Shown here in pieces: positions 15,187 to 23,748 of a stretch of DNA of 64,000 bases (within the stretch, counting starts at the first letter, position 1; every line of letters begins with the position of its first letter). The DNA comes from Flavisolibacter ginsenosidimutans (GTDB lineage Bacteria; Bacteroidota; Bacteroidia; Chitinophagales; Chitinophagaceae): positions 1,860,001 to 1,924,000 of the forward strand of contig NZ_CP042433.1 of the NCBI RefSeq assembly GCF_007970805.1, in the 5' to 3' direction. The position numbers and the translations under genes were made by a program. The notes under the pieces were generated by a model. The model did not search any database. It had not been told where the DNA came from and saw only the letters and a list, made by a program, of their open reading frames with translations.

Positions 15187-17943
15187 TTAAATCGTAAACG
15201 CTGTTTCCACAATTTCCGCTTGTTCCTGTGCGTGAACTTTTGAATAACCGCTGGCCGTGGCCGCGCCGGGTTGCCGGCTGATGATGCCGTAATTCATACC
15301 CTTTAGGTTCATTTGCAAAAACGCTGCGGCACCCATGTTCAGCGGCTCTTCCTGCACCCAAAACCAAGTGGCTTTGTTGTATTTTTTATAGAGTTCTTCA
15401 AGCTGTTTGTAGGGCAAAGGATAAAGTTGCTCCACGCGAACTACCGCCACGTCTTTGCGGGCCTCTTTCTGTTGGCGGTCGGCCAGGTCGTAATACACTT
15501 TGCCGCTGCAGAACAAAACCTTTTTCACGTCACCGGCATTCTGCACGAACGTATCGTCAATCACTTCTTTGAACCGTCCGTTGGTAAACTCGCTCATGTG
15601 CGAATAAGCGGCAGGCAGTCGCAGGTTTGCCTTCGGCGAAAAATTGATCAATGGCTTGCGGAAAGACCAGGTCATTTGACGGCGCAGGGCGTGAAAGAAA
15701 TTGGCCGACGTGGTGATGTTTGTCACCACCATATTCAGTTCTGCGCACAACTGTAAAAAGCGCTCAAGTCTTGCGCTGCTGTGCTCCGGCCCTTGGCCTT
15801 CGTAACCGTGCGGCAACAACATGACCACGCCGCTCATACGCTGCCATTTTTGTTCCGACGAAGCAATAAACTGGTCAATGATGATCTGCGCACCGTTGGC
15901 AAAATCGCCGAACTGTGCTTCCCAAATCACGAGGTTGTTTGGATTGGCCATAGCGTAGCCGTATTCAAAGCCCAATACGGCATATTCGCTTAGCAGGGAG
16001 TTGTAAATGCGCAACTTGCTCTGGCCTTCCTGAAAGTGATTGAGACGGTTGTATTCTTTGTTTGTGTTTTCGTCGTAAATAACCGCGTGGCGGTGTGAGA
16101 AGGTGCCGCGCTTTACATCCTGCCCGCTCATGCGCACGTCTTTATTTTCAACGAGCAAGCTGCTGTAGCCAAGTAATTCACCCGTGGCCCAGTCTACTTT
16201 TTGTTCGGCTTCAAACAATTTGATTTTATCCTGCAAGAGTTTGTCCACCTTGCGCAGCGGCTTAAAGTCTTGCGGGTAGGTCATCAATCCGTTGAAAAGT
16301 TTTTTAAACGTTTCTTCTGTAATGGCGGTAAAAGGCGATTGGTCAAAATCTTCTTCCGTTGCGCGGCGAAGGCTCTTCCACCACAATTCCGGCTGCTGAT
16401 AATTGTAGGGCAATGGATTTTGCTTTACTTCATCCAGCCGCTCCTGTAAATCGCTCCAAAACAGTTTTTCCATGTCTTTCGCCAATTGCTGCGCATCGGG
16501 TTCGCCGTTCTGCAACAAATAACTCACGTAGGTCTCACGTGGATTGGCATGTTTGTCAATCATGGAGTACAACTGCGGCTGCGTAAACTTCGGATCGTCG
16601 CCTTCGTTATGACCGTGGCGGCGGTAGCAAACCATGTCCACAAAAATGTCGGCGTTAAATTCCTGGCGGTAGCGGGTAGCGATTTCAACACATTTCACCA
16701 CGGCTTCAGGGTCGTCACCATTGACGTGCAACACAGGCGCTTGAATCGTAGCCGCAACCGAGGTGCTGTAATATGAACTGCGGGCATCGTCAAAATCGGT
16801 GGTAAACCCAATTTGGTTGTTAATGACAAAATGGATGGTGCCGCCGGTATAATAGCCGTGCAGGTCACTCATTTGAATGATTTCGTAAACGATGCCCTGG
16901 CCGGCAAGCGAGGCATCGCCATGAATGAGAATGGGAAGAACCGAATCGAATTCAGAGCTATACAAACAATCAGCCTTTGCTCTCGAATAGCCTAATACCA
17001 CCGGGTTCACCGCTTCAAGGTGCGAAGGATTGGGCGCCAATTTCAGGTGTACTTTTTTGCCCGAAGGCGTTTCTACTTCGGATGCAAAGCCCAGGTGATA
17101 TTTTACATCGCCGCTGCCCATGGTTTGATCGGGAATGGCCGTGCCTTCAAACTCGCTGAAGATTTGCTCGTAGGTTTTGCCGAGAGTATTGGCCAGCACG
17201 TTCAGGCGGCCGCGGTGAGCCATGCCGATTACAACTTCCTGCACGCCCAAGTCGGCGCCGGTGTTGATGATGGCATCCAAGGCCGCTATCGTGGTTTCGC
17301 CGCCTTCCAGCGAAAAGCGCTTTTGCCCAACGTATTTTGTGTGAAGAAATTTTTCGAAAATGACACCCTGATTCAGCTTCTGCAAAATGCGTTTGCGGTT
17401 TTCCAACAAAGGAATTTTATCAAAGCCGCCTTCTATTTCTTTTTGCAGCCAGTCCACTCTTTCCTGTCTTAGAATGTAGTCGTATTCTATGCCTACGTGC
17501 CCGGTGTAAATCTTTTGCAGCTTGACGAGAATTTGTTGAAGCGAAGCGTTGGCGAAACCAATGAATTTCCCGGCCTCGAATTTTGAAGGAAGGTCGGCGT
17601 CAGAAAGTCCGAAATATTTCAGGTCGAGATTAGCGCCCCTGTCTTTGCGCTTGCGAATGGGGTTGGTATCGGCCACCAAATGACCTTTGGCCCGATAAGC
17701 CTGAATCAGGCTGTAAACGGCAAATTCTTTTGTCAATTGTCCCGCATCAACGGTTATGCCCTGCACAGTTGGCGCTGCTTCCGTAGTGGCATGGCCGTTT
17801 GTACCCTGGCTTACGGCAAAATCAAAACCCTCAAAAAAGCGGCGAAACTCAGGGTCAACGCTTTCCGGGTTTTTTACAAAATCATGGTAAAGGCTTTCGA
17901 TGTAACTGGGATGTGCACTGGTGATGTATGAAAAATCCTTCAT
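15187..17943 (-). CDS. sucA: 2-oxoglutarate dehydrogenase E1
   Basis: The thiamine diphosphate-dependent decarboxylase of the 2-oxoglutarate dehydrogenase complex, about 918 residues. The N-terminal peptide (FSYITSAHPSYIESLYHDF) is the E2-binding helix seen in OdhA/SucA. The ThDP region contains HGDASLAGQGIVYE, preceded by GMAHRGRLNVLAN; the transketolase-like C-terminal half contains LPHGYEGQGPEHSSARLERF. A longer in-frame extension from 18120 lacks family similarity, so the ATG giving MKDFSYITS is used. It is divergent from rpsT. Confidence 0.95.
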   Translation of the reverse strand: MKDFSYITSAHPSYIESLYHDFVKNPESVDPEFRRFFEGFDFAVSQGTNGHATTEAAPTVQGITVDAGQLTKEFAVYSLIQAYRAKGHLVADTNPIRKRKDRGANLDLKYFGLSDADLPSKFEAGKFIGFANASLQQILVKLQKIYTGHVGIEYDYILRQERVDWLQKEIEGGFDKIPLLENRKRILQKLNQGVIFEKFLHTKYVGQKRFSLEGGETTIAALDAIINTGADLGVQEVVIGMAHRGRLNVLANTLGKTYEQIFSEFEGTAIPDQTMGSGDVKYHLGFASEVETPSGKKVHLKLAPNPSHLEAVNPVVLGYSRAKADCLYSSEFDSVLPILIHGDASLAGQGIVYEIIQMSDLHGYYTGGTIHFVINNQIGFTTDFDDARSSYYSTSVAATIQAPVLHVNGDDPEAVVKCVEIATRYRQEFNADIFVDMVCYRRHGHNEGDDPKFTQPQLYSMIDKHANPRETYVSYLLQNGEPDAQQLAKDMEKLFWSDLQERLDEVKQNPLPYNYQQPELWWKSLRRATEEDFDQSPFTAITEETFKKLFNGLMTYPQDFKPLRKVDKLLQDKIKLFEAEQKVDWATGELLGYSSLLVENKDVRMSGQDVKRGTFSHRHAVIYDENTNKEYNRLNHFQEGQSKLRIYNSLLSEYAVLGFEYGYAMANPNNLVIWEAQFGDFANGAQIIIDQFIASSEQKWQRMSGVVMLLPHGYEGQGPEHSSARLERFLQLCAELNMVVTNITTSANFFHALRRQMTWSFRKPLINFSPKANLRLPAAYSHMSEFTNGRFKEVIDDTFVQNAGDVKKVLFCSGKVYYDLADRQQKEARKDVAVVRVEQLYPLPYKQLEELYKKYNKATWFWVQEEPLNMGAAAFLQMNLKGMNYGIISRQPGAATASGYSKVHAQEQAEIVETAFTI

Positions 17944-18170
17944 GAACGAAGATTTGGATTGGGGGACAAATATCGGTGAAAAGGCAGTCAAGCGTGCAAA
18001 GCCGGAAGCCAGATGTTCAAAGTTCATGAGCAAAAGCAGACGGAATTTTTTCTTGTCAAAGCAAGGTTGTGCAAGTTTTAATTCGGGCATAATATCTTGC
18101 GTTCTACTCCTTTTTCCCAATAATCCTTTAAAATCCCAAAAATCATGGTACTCTTTTGATTTGTTTCCCC

Positions 18171-18178
18171 TACATTTG
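18171..18178 (+). promoter_or_regulatory. -7 promoter element TACATTTG for rpsT
   Basis: An exact TAnnTTTG match 22 bases before the rpsT ATG, preceded by TTTG-containing sequence (CTTTTGATTTG) at a shorter than usual spacing. It predicts a short leader of about 15 to 18 bases. Confidence 0.45.
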
Positions 18179-18200
18179 CCCTCCGAAATTTAAAACGAAC

Positions 18201-18458
18201 ATGGCGAATCATAAGGCAACAAAAAAAGACGTACGGCAAGCGGCCAAACGCCGGGAACGTAACCGTTACGCAGGCAAAACTACCCGTAACGCTATCCGTG
18301 ATTTTAAGGCAGTAACCGATGCCAACGCTGCCGGTGGGCAACTCCCCGAAGTCGCTTCAATGATTGATAAACTGGCGAAGAAGGGCGTTATCCACAAAAA
18401 CAAAGCGGCTAACCTGAAAAGCAAGTTGGCGAAGAAAGTAAACGCACTGGCGAAATAA
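18201..18458 (+). CDS. rpsT: 30S ribosomal protein S20
   Basis: An 85-residue basic, helical protein that binds 16S rRNA in the small subunit. It starts MANHKATKKDVRQAAKRRER, the standard S20 N-terminus, and continues TRNAIRDFKAV. The Ala/Lys-rich C-terminus (ANLKSKLAKKVNALAK) is also typical. The ATG at 18201 is chosen over an upstream in-frame start because MANHK is the conserved beginning. It is a single-gene unit with its own promoter and terminator. Confidence 0.97.
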   Translation: MANHKATKKDVRQAAKRRERNRYAGKTTRNAIRDFKAVTDANAAGGQLPEVASMIDKLAKKGVIHKNKAANLKSKLAKKVNALAK

Positions 18459-18481
18459 ATCATCCGCATAAAAATTTTAAA

Positions 18482-18515
18482 AGCATTCCGGTTATCGGGA
18501 TGCTTTTTCGTTTTG
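18482..18515 (+). terminator. Intrinsic terminator of rpsT
   Basis: The stem AGCATTCC/GGGATGCT (one G-T pair) with a seven-base loop is followed by TTTTTCGTTTT. It lies about 25 bases after the rpsT stop codon. Confidence 0.8.
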
Positions 18516-18543
18516 TAGCCGACCGTCGTTCCGCTTACATTCG
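18512..18543 (+). promoter_or_regulatory. -33/-7 promoter of the M14 peptidase gene
   Basis: TTTG at 18512-18515, then a 20-base spacer, then TACATTCG at 18536-18543 (one mismatch to TAnnTTTG), ending three bases before the ATG. The -33 box overlaps the T-tract of the rpsT terminator. Confidence 0.5.
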
Positions 18544-18546
18544 CTC

Positions 18547-20274
18547 ATGCGAAATATTTTTCTTCTTCTTTTTCTCTTTTCTTCCTTTTTTTCTCTTAGC
18601 CAAAAACACATAACGCAATTTGAAATTTCCGGCGGAACCGAATCGCCAACGTATGAAAAGGCAATTCAATGGTGGAAGGAATTTGCGGCTTCGTCGCCAC
18701 AGGTAAAGATGACCGAAATGGGCCCGACCGATGCCGGCTACCCTCTTCATTTGATCCTTGTTTCGAGCGAAAAAGACTTTGACATCAAAGCCATCAAAGC
18801 AAAAAAGAAAACCATCATTCTTGTCAACAACGGCATTCATCCCGGTGAACCAGACGGCATTGACGCAAGTATGTTGCTGGCAAGAGACATTGCGCAAAAC
18901 AAAATCAAATTGCCTTCTTCTGTTGTACTTGCCATCATTCCTGTTTACAACATCGGCGGCGCTTTAAACAGAAGCGCTAACTACCGCATTGATCAAAACG
19001 GACCGCAAGAAAAAGGCTTTCGCGGCAACGCAGAAAACCTTGACCTCAACCGCGACTTCATCAAGATGGATTCAAAGAATGCAATGTCGTTTGCCAAAAT
19101 TTTTACCCTGCTTGATCCCGATATTTTTATTGACAACCACGTGAGCAACGGCGCCGATTACCAGCACGTGATGACGCTGCTGGTTTCGCAACACAACAAA
19201 CTTGGCGGCGCAATGGGTGAATACATGAACAAAATTTTCGAACCTTCACTCTACCCAATGATGAAACAAAAAGGCTATGATTTAATTCCCTACGTCAATC
19301 ACTTTGGCGAACCCGTTGACAAGGGCTGGCCGGAGTTTTACGACAGTCCGCGCTACGGCAGCGGTTACGGCACGCTTTGGAACACGTTTTCCTTTGTACC
19401 CGAAACACACATGCTGAAACCGTACAAGCAACGCGTAGCAGCAACAAAGGCCTTGATGCAATGCTTCATTCAATTTGCTGCGGAACACGGAAAAGAAATT
19501 ATTGCCCTGCGTGAGCAAACCAGAAAAGAACAGCAAACGCAAAGCAGCTTTCCGCTTGCGTGGAAGTGGGATAAATCAAAATCAACAACGATAACCTTTA
19601 AAGGTTTTGAAGCCGGCCAAAAGCCCAGCGAAGTTTCGGGTTTGCCGAGATTGTATTACGACCGCAGCAAACCTTACGAAAAAAAGATTCCGTTTTACAA
19701 CACTTACGTTGACACGCTGCAAGTGCAGAAGCCTTTGGCTTACGTCATTCCGCAAGGTTGGTGGAAGGTGATTGAACGCTTGCAGGCAAACGGCATTCAG
19801 ATGAAACGACTGTCGAAGGATACGGTAATCGAAGTTGAATCGTACCGCATTGAAAATTACACATCGGGTCTGCGGCCGTACGAGGGCCACCATCTTAATC
19901 GCGATATAAACGTTTCTAAAGAAGTGAAGAACGTTTCATTCCGCAAGGGCGATTATTACATTCCAACGTCGCAACGCGGTACACGTTTTCTCATTGAAAC
20001 ACTGGAGCCACAAGGCGAAGACAGCTATTTTGCCTGGAACTTTTTTGATCCGGTTCTCGGGCAAAAAGAAGGCTTTTCGGATTATGCCTTTGAGGACATC
20101 GCCGCCACGTTTTTACAAACGCACCCCGATGTAAAGCAAAAGCTGGAAGAAAGAAAAAAGAGCGATGCTGCGTTTGCGAAGAGTGCTTATGCGCAGCTTG
20201 ATTTTGTGTACCGCAATTCTCCTTATTACGAACCGGTACACAATCAGTATCCAGTTTTTCGCGTGATGCGTTGA
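18547..20274 (+). CDS. Secreted M14 family zinc carboxypeptidase
   Basis: A 575-residue protein. A signal peptide (residues 1-19, ending SLSQ) is followed by the M14 peptidase domain. Zinc ligands are His98 and Glu101 in NNGIHPGEPDG and His198 in FIDNHVSNGA; the substrate-binding Arg is in LDLNRDF near residue 169. About 250 residues of mostly beta structure follow, as in other Bacteroidota M14 proteins of this size. It probably trims peptides in the periplasm or outside the cell. A perfect palindromic terminator follows. Confidence 0.9.
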   Translation: MRNIFLLLFLFSSFFSLSQKHITQFEISGGTESPTYEKAIQWWKEFAASSPQVKMTEMGPTDAGYPLHLILVSSEKDFDIKAIKAKKKTIILVNNGIHPGEPDGIDASMLLARDIAQNKIKLPSSVVLAIIPVYNIGGALNRSANYRIDQNGPQEKGFRGNAENLDLNRDFIKMDSKNAMSFAKIFTLLDPDIFIDNHVSNGADYQHVMTLLVSQHNKLGGAMGEYMNKIFEPSLYPMMKQKGYDLIPYVNHFGEPVDKGWPEFYDSPRYGSGYGTLWNTFSFVPETHMLKPYKQRVAATKALMQCFIQFAAEHGKEIIALREQTRKEQQTQSSFPLAWKWDKSKSTTITFKGFEAGQKPSEVSGLPRLYYDRSKPYEKKIPFYNTYVDTLQVQKPLAYVIPQGWWKVIERLQANGIQMKRLSKDTVIEVESYRIENYTSGLRPYEGHHLNRDINVSKEVKNVSFRKGDYYIPTSQRGTRFLIETLEPQGEDSYFAWNFFDPVLGQKEGFSDYAFEDIAATFLQTHPDVKQKLEERKKSDAAFAKSAYAQLDFVYRNSPYYEPVHNQYPVFRVMR

Positions 20275-20292
20275 CAACTGCTCTTAACCAAC

Positions 20293-20328
20293 ATACAAAA
20301 GACCGGTTTGTAAACCGGTCTTTTGTAT
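20293..20328. terminator. Bidirectional terminator (perfect 17-bp stem)
   Basis: ATACAAAAGACCGGTTT (20293-20309) and its exact reverse complement (20312-20328) flank a two-base centre. T-runs occur at the 3' side on both strands. It lies between two convergent genes, the M14 peptidase and the DUF805 protein, and can serve both. Confidence 0.85.
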
Positions 20329-20342
20329 ATCATTCTGCCTGA

Positions 20343-20714
20343 TTAAAAATTGCTTTGTTCTTGTTCAAACGAAAACGCGGTTTCGTTACCAATGCCTTTG
20401 GGGTTTGGGCCATACTCATTTATACCCGGTTTGCTCTCGGCAAAAAGAAGCCAGAAACCGTAAAACGGTATGAACATAAACCAACCGCTGTTACCTAAAT
20501 CATGTGAACGTTTTGCACCTTGCGCCAACATAAACCACAGAACAGGTATAACAATAAAAAAAGCCAGGACACCACGCAGGTTTTCACTGCGCTGCGGTAC
20601 CAATTCATTAACAGCAACAGAAAAAAACATGGCAATAAAAAGGTAAATCACGAAGGATAAAACGTATTCCTTGCGACGTATACGGCCATTAAAAGAAAAA
20701 GGAGATTTAAACAT
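20343..20714 (-). CDS. DUF805 membrane protein
   Basis: A 123-residue inner-membrane protein starting MFKSPFSFNGRIRRKEY, where FxGRxxRxEY is the DUF805 hallmark. Four hydrophobic segments follow. The conserved turn KRSHDLGNSGWF and the loop before GFWLLFAESKPGINEYGPNP are also typical. The upstream in-frame start (MHHPKTNC) is not supported by the family, so the internal ATG is used. The function of DUF805 proteins is unknown. Confidence 0.85.
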   Translation of the reverse strand: MFKSPFSFNGRIRRKEYVLSFVIYLFIAMFFSVAVNELVPQRSENLRGVLAFFIVIPVLWFMLAQGAKRSHDLGNSGWFMFIPFYGFWLLFAESKPGINEYGPNPKGIGNETAFSFEQEQSNF

Positions 20715-20778
20715 GCAATTAGTTTTTGGGTGATGCAATGAAAGCTAAAATAGCAATTCACAGCAACTGTGCAAGTCT

Positions 20779-21645
20779 CTAATTGCGTTTGTAGAAATAA
20801 AGTTTTTGCGTGCTGCCAAAACCCAATTCACTTAACGTAAAATAACCGTTGTTGGCAGCGCTGAAGCAAACCGCTTCGCCTTGTGGCTCGAAGGTGTAAG
20901 GCAGGTTAATGTAGCTTTTTTGAAGGGCCGCTTCCTTCTTCTCTCCCGCTGCTACGGAATAATAATAAAGCCCGGGATAGGTTTTTACAATGATCTCTTT
21001 TTCATCGGCAGAAAGCGCTGCGCTTACAACGCCATTGTAAGGCAGGAGGCCTACAAATTCCGCTGCGTTCATTGAGGACGTTGAAAGCGGCGCCGTTAGT
21101 TTGTAAATGCGCGAAGGATTATCCCGCTTGGTAATGATGTAAATATTTTTTGTGGAAGGCTCAACAAAAAAAGCTTCGGCGTCATGCGAGCCATCAGGAT
21201 AACGAAAGCGGATGGTTTCAATGCTTTGCACCGTGTCAACATTCATCGAAGGCTCGGGGAATTTGTAGAAAGCATAATCGGGATATGCTGCGTTGTTGTC
21301 GCCAATTTCGCCTACGTAAATATCGTTGCCGCAGAGCGTCATGTCTTCCCAATCACGGTTGGTGATGCCTTTCAGAAAAACGGTTTTCTTCACTTTCCCA
21401 TCATGCCCCAAAAGATAAAGTTGCGTTGGATTGCCGCTGTCATCTTCCACCCACAAAAAACCTGCATTGGCTTTGCTGTCGGCTATGCCGGAGGCTTCAT
21501 TAATTATGGGCTGCACAGGAACCGCGGCCGGAATGCTGTCGAACAAAGGCTTGGTAACGACAGGCTGGTTCGGTTCCTTTTGACAGCAGCATAAAGCGTT
21601 CGTCAAAAGCAAAAGGAAGCCTGTTAAATGAAGAAAGCGAAACAC
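20779..21645 (-). CDS. Beta-propeller lipoprotein (hypothetical)
   Basis: About 288 residues from a GTG start. The sequence FRFLHLTGFLLLLTNALCCC forms a lipoprotein signal, followed by QKEPNQP. An upstream in-frame ATG at 21768 would put 41 extra residues before the signal, so GTG at 21645 is preferred. The body reads like a secreted beta-propeller: INEASGIADSKANAGFLWVE, NRDWEDMTLCGNDIYVGEIG followed by DNNA. This DWED...GEIGDN pattern occurs in phytase-like and esterase-like propellers, but no activity can be assigned. Confidence 0.7.
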   Translation of the reverse strand: MFRFLHLTGFLLLLTNALCCCQKEPNQPVVTKPLFDSIPAAVPVQPIINEASGIADSKANAGFLWVEDDSGNPTQLYLLGHDGKVKKTVFLKGITNRDWEDMTLCGNDIYVGEIGDNNAAYPDYAFYKFPEPSMNVDTVQSIETIRFRYPDGSHDAEAFFVEPSTKNIYIITKRDNPSRIYKLTAPLSTSSMNAAEFVGLLPYNGVVSAALSADEKEIIVKTYPGLYYYSVAAGEKKEAALQKSYINLPYTFEPQGEAVCFSAANNGYFTLSELGFGSTQKLYFYKRN

Positions 21646-21782
21646 TGGATAATTTTTAGCGTACAAGACTAATGCAACTGCTTTCAAAATAAATTCATTT
21701 TGCCAAGATTGCAGCAGAAGCGCTACAAATAATTGCGGATAAATTGTCTTTGCTTTTATTTTCGGCAAGCTAAATTTACTTC

Positions 21783-21947
21783 ATGCGCATTGCGGCTGTT
21801 CTGTACATCCTTCTTTCGGTGGGTGCCAATTTCTTAATCGGCAACCGCTTAACCTTTTTATTGGCAGCGCTGTCCTTTCCCGTTTTAGTATGGCTGTTGC
21901 TGAGCAAAAGACAACAAACGGGCAGCAATCAAACACCGCGTCAATAA
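21783..21947 (+). CDS. Small membrane protein, 54 residues
   Basis: A short open frame beginning MRIAAVLYILLSVGANFLIG and ending SNQTPRQ. It has two hydrophobic segments (about residues 4-20 and 23-41) joined by NRLTF and followed by a basic SKRQQ tail, consistent with a small inner-membrane hairpin protein. Its last seven bases overlap the 3' end of the convergent response-regulator gene. It has codon use like its neighbours and no detectable homologous family from memory. Confidence 0.5.
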   Translation: MRIAAVLYILLSVGANFLIGNRLTFLLAALSFPVLVWLLLSKRQQTGSNQTPRQ

Positions 21948-22390
21948 CCGCGTTGCTTTTTTATTTTTTCCTTTAATTCATTGGTGCAGTGATCAATTAA
22001 CTGGTCGAGAAGAAAGCGCACCTGCGCACCGTATAACGGTTTGGTAACAAAACCCGCATTGTAAGATCGGGCAAAGGCCGATTCTGAAGGAAGCGTGGAG
22101 GTTGTAAACAAAACAATGGGCACCTCGTTGTATTCTTCGGTGCCGCGCAAGCGGCGAAGCGTTTGCTTTCCGTCGAGGCCGTGCATGTTTACATCAAGAA
22201 TAATAAGACATGGCTTGGGTTGCAGTGGACCAAGATGCTGAAGATAGGAAAGCAATTCGCTGCCTTCTTCAAAAGTCACCAATTCAACAATGGAGGAAAA
22301 TTCATCGAAGGCTTCTTTTACGAGTTCGCGGTCATCGGTATCATCATCGGCATAAAGCACGAGGCTTTTAGGCGGTAGCGATTTAGTCAT
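21941..22390 (-). CDS. Stand-alone response regulator receiver protein
   Basis: A 149-residue single-domain CheY-like protein. The acidic pocket is ADDD (residues 14-17), the phospho-acceptor Asp66 lies in CLIILDVNMHG, the switch Thr is in LFTTS (about 96) and the conserved Lys117 in FVTKPL. No output domain follows. Bacteroidota often encode such receivers with sensor kinases elsewhere; no kinase is adjacent. It probably acts by protein-protein contact in a phosphorelay. Confidence 0.88.
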   Translation of the reverse strand: MTKSLPPKSLVLYADDDTDDRELVKEAFDEFSSIVELVTFEEGSELLSYLQHLGPLQPKPCLIILDVNMHGLDGKQTLRRLRGTEEYNEVPIVLFTTSTLPSESAFARSYNAGFVTKPLYGAQVRFLLDQLIDHCTNELKEKIKKQRGY

Positions 22391-22460
22391 GGCTTGGTGG
22401 CTTGTAAATACAAATATGAGAAATGATTAAGAACAGCGAAAAATTATCTGTTCACATCTC

Positions 22461-22739
22461 TTATTTACGTCCCTCGTTCCCGTCCAAATCGCGTACGTTG
22501 ATCTGATCAATGTAAGGCTGAAGAATGTCGGCGTTGTCTGTAGCCACGGTATGGTCAACGTGCCGGCGGTAATGTTTGTAGAAAACTTCCACGTAAAAGC
22601 CATAGAGCTGAAAAAGCACGACGGTTTGTTTGCCCGGTTTTCGTTTGCCGATGTAAACGCCGTCGCGGTGAAGAATTTCAAACTGCTGGTCTTCTTCCAA
22701 TTCGATGTATTCAGCCAGGCCAATCGCTTTTTTCGTCAT
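22461..22739 (-). CDS. Hypothetical protein, 92 residues
   Basis: Starts MTKKAIGLAEYIELEEDQQF and contains alternating charged and aromatic stretches (VVLFQLYGFYVEVFYKHYRR) without a signal peptide or membrane segment, so it is probably cytoplasmic. The ATG at 22739 is preferred to an upstream in-frame ATG at 22820 that lacks a sensible protein sequence. Small proteins of this pattern are common in Chitinophagaceae, but I do not recognise a named family. It stands alone, with 224 bases of apparently empty sequence on its 5' side. Confidence 0.6.
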   Translation of the reverse strand: MTKKAIGLAEYIELEEDQQFEILHRDGVYIGKRKPGKQTVVLFQLYGFYVEVFYKHYRRHVDHTVATDNADILQPYIDQINVRDLDGNEGRK

Positions 22740-22963
22740 AAGGTTAAAGTGCAAATGTCTAAACTCCTTTTTACAAAAACAATGGTTCAGACCGTAAGAC
22801 CCGGATTCAGTTGAAAACAAAGCCGTCTCGTTTCGACAAGGCGTAAGACAAGCCGCGCAAAGCTTTTACGTATGCACAACGTACCAGACAACAGAGAATC
22901 TTTCGCAATTAAAAGCGGAAAGACCTCTGCTGTCTTTAAGAGAATAAAATTTTCAGGCTGTAA

Positions 22964-23254
22964 TTACAGAACGATAACGCTGTTGCTGGAGCCAAAACCA
23001 TTGGGTTGTTCGCTGTCGGCATCGGGTTCGTTTATCCACTCTGTTTCGTTAACCAGGTATTTAAACTCGTGCTGGCTTTCTTTGGGAAGAGAAATTTCTG
23101 CGGTGAAGCTGCCGTCTTTTTTCTTGCTCATGGAGATAAGTGTCTCCCAGTTTCCGTTCAAACCCGCAATGGCAACGGTTTCGGCGTTCTCAGGCTTCAG
23201 CGTGAATTTTACTTTGCAGTAATCTTTTGTCTTGAAATATGTTTTCGAGATCAT
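22964..23254 (-). CDS. Single-domain CBM48/isoamylase early-set protein
   Basis: A 96-residue protein. Residues 12-95 read as a glycogen-binding E-set domain: KVKFTLKPENAETVAIAGLN, GNWETLISMSKKKDGSFTAE and HEFKYLVNETEWINEPDADS. The pattern GxFNxW...(M)xxxxDG.F...x.Y.F is that of CBM48/AMPK-beta domains; here it is LNGNWE. No enzyme is fused. Such stand-alone domains are found widely in Bacteroidota and may bind glycogen or regulate a partner; the function is unproven. Confidence 0.8.
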   Translation of the reverse strand: MISKTYFKTKDYCKVKFTLKPENAETVAIAGLNGNWETLISMSKKKDGSFTAEISLPKESQHEFKYLVNETEWINEPDADSEQPNGFGSSNSVIVL

Positions 23255-23415
23255 TTGAGGATAGTTTGCCTTTAATACAGCTTACGAAAAAAAGTAACCC
23301 ATGATTTTTTTTCGTTGCCACATTGTCAGCAAGTTCTTGTGGGGCGCAGCTTTAGATGTGGCAATAAAAAAAATAAAAACATGTCCGCAATGCAAAAATG
23401 ACTGCTTAAAAATCT

Positions 23416-23733
23416 TCATATAAATCTAACGCCATCCAAATCAGCAGGCCCTGCTTCGGCTTCTCTTGCTTCAATTTCAAAACGATTGTTAACGTAGCCC
23501 TTGCGGCGGTGTTCAAGCAAATAAAGGACGGCGAAGCGCAGGAAACCGTAGTGCTTAAATTGCCGCACGTGTTCCAATTCGTGCATCACCCAGGCGGGAT
23601 CGCTTAAAAACTCCTCACGGCTTACGTTCCAAAGATGAACGGTGCGGCCAAGCACGGCGGCCATTGTTTGCGATCCCAAATTTTTTGCCGCCAGCCTCGC
23701 AAACCACGAACGTTCTTTAATTTTTACTTCCAT
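23416..23733 (-). CDS. DUF4157-like protein with HExxH motif
   Basis: A 105-residue protein with MHELEHVRQFKHYG near residue 50, a zinc-peptidase-like HExxH (HELEH), and a following helix containing YLLEHRRKGYVNNRFEIEAR, where the second Glu could be a third ligand. This matches the short DUF4157-type putative metallopeptidase domain. It has no signal peptide. It starts 15 bases after the end of the alpha/beta hydrolase gene on the same strand, suggesting one transcript. No substrate is known. Confidence 0.65.
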   Translation of the reverse strand: MEVKIKERSWFARLAAKNLGSQTMAAVLGRTVHLWNVSREEFLSDPAWVMHELEHVRQFKHYGFLRFAVLYLLEHRRKGYVNNRFEIEAREAEAGPADLDGVRFI

Positions 23734-23748
23734 CCGACGAGGTGAATC

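Noticed and set aside
17944..18120. N-terminal extension of sucA
   Set aside because: The 59 extra residues do not resemble any E1 protein; the conserved start is MKDFSYITS.
20293..20328. Perfect 36-base palindrome considered as an operator
   Set aside because: It lies between two convergent genes and has T-runs on both sides, so a bidirectional terminator explains it fully.
23315..23364. TTGCCACAT...ATGTGGCAA inverted pair with a 32-base loop near A/T runs
   Set aside because: The stem is only 9 bp, the loop is long, and no gene or terminator role fits; chance is a sufficient explanation.
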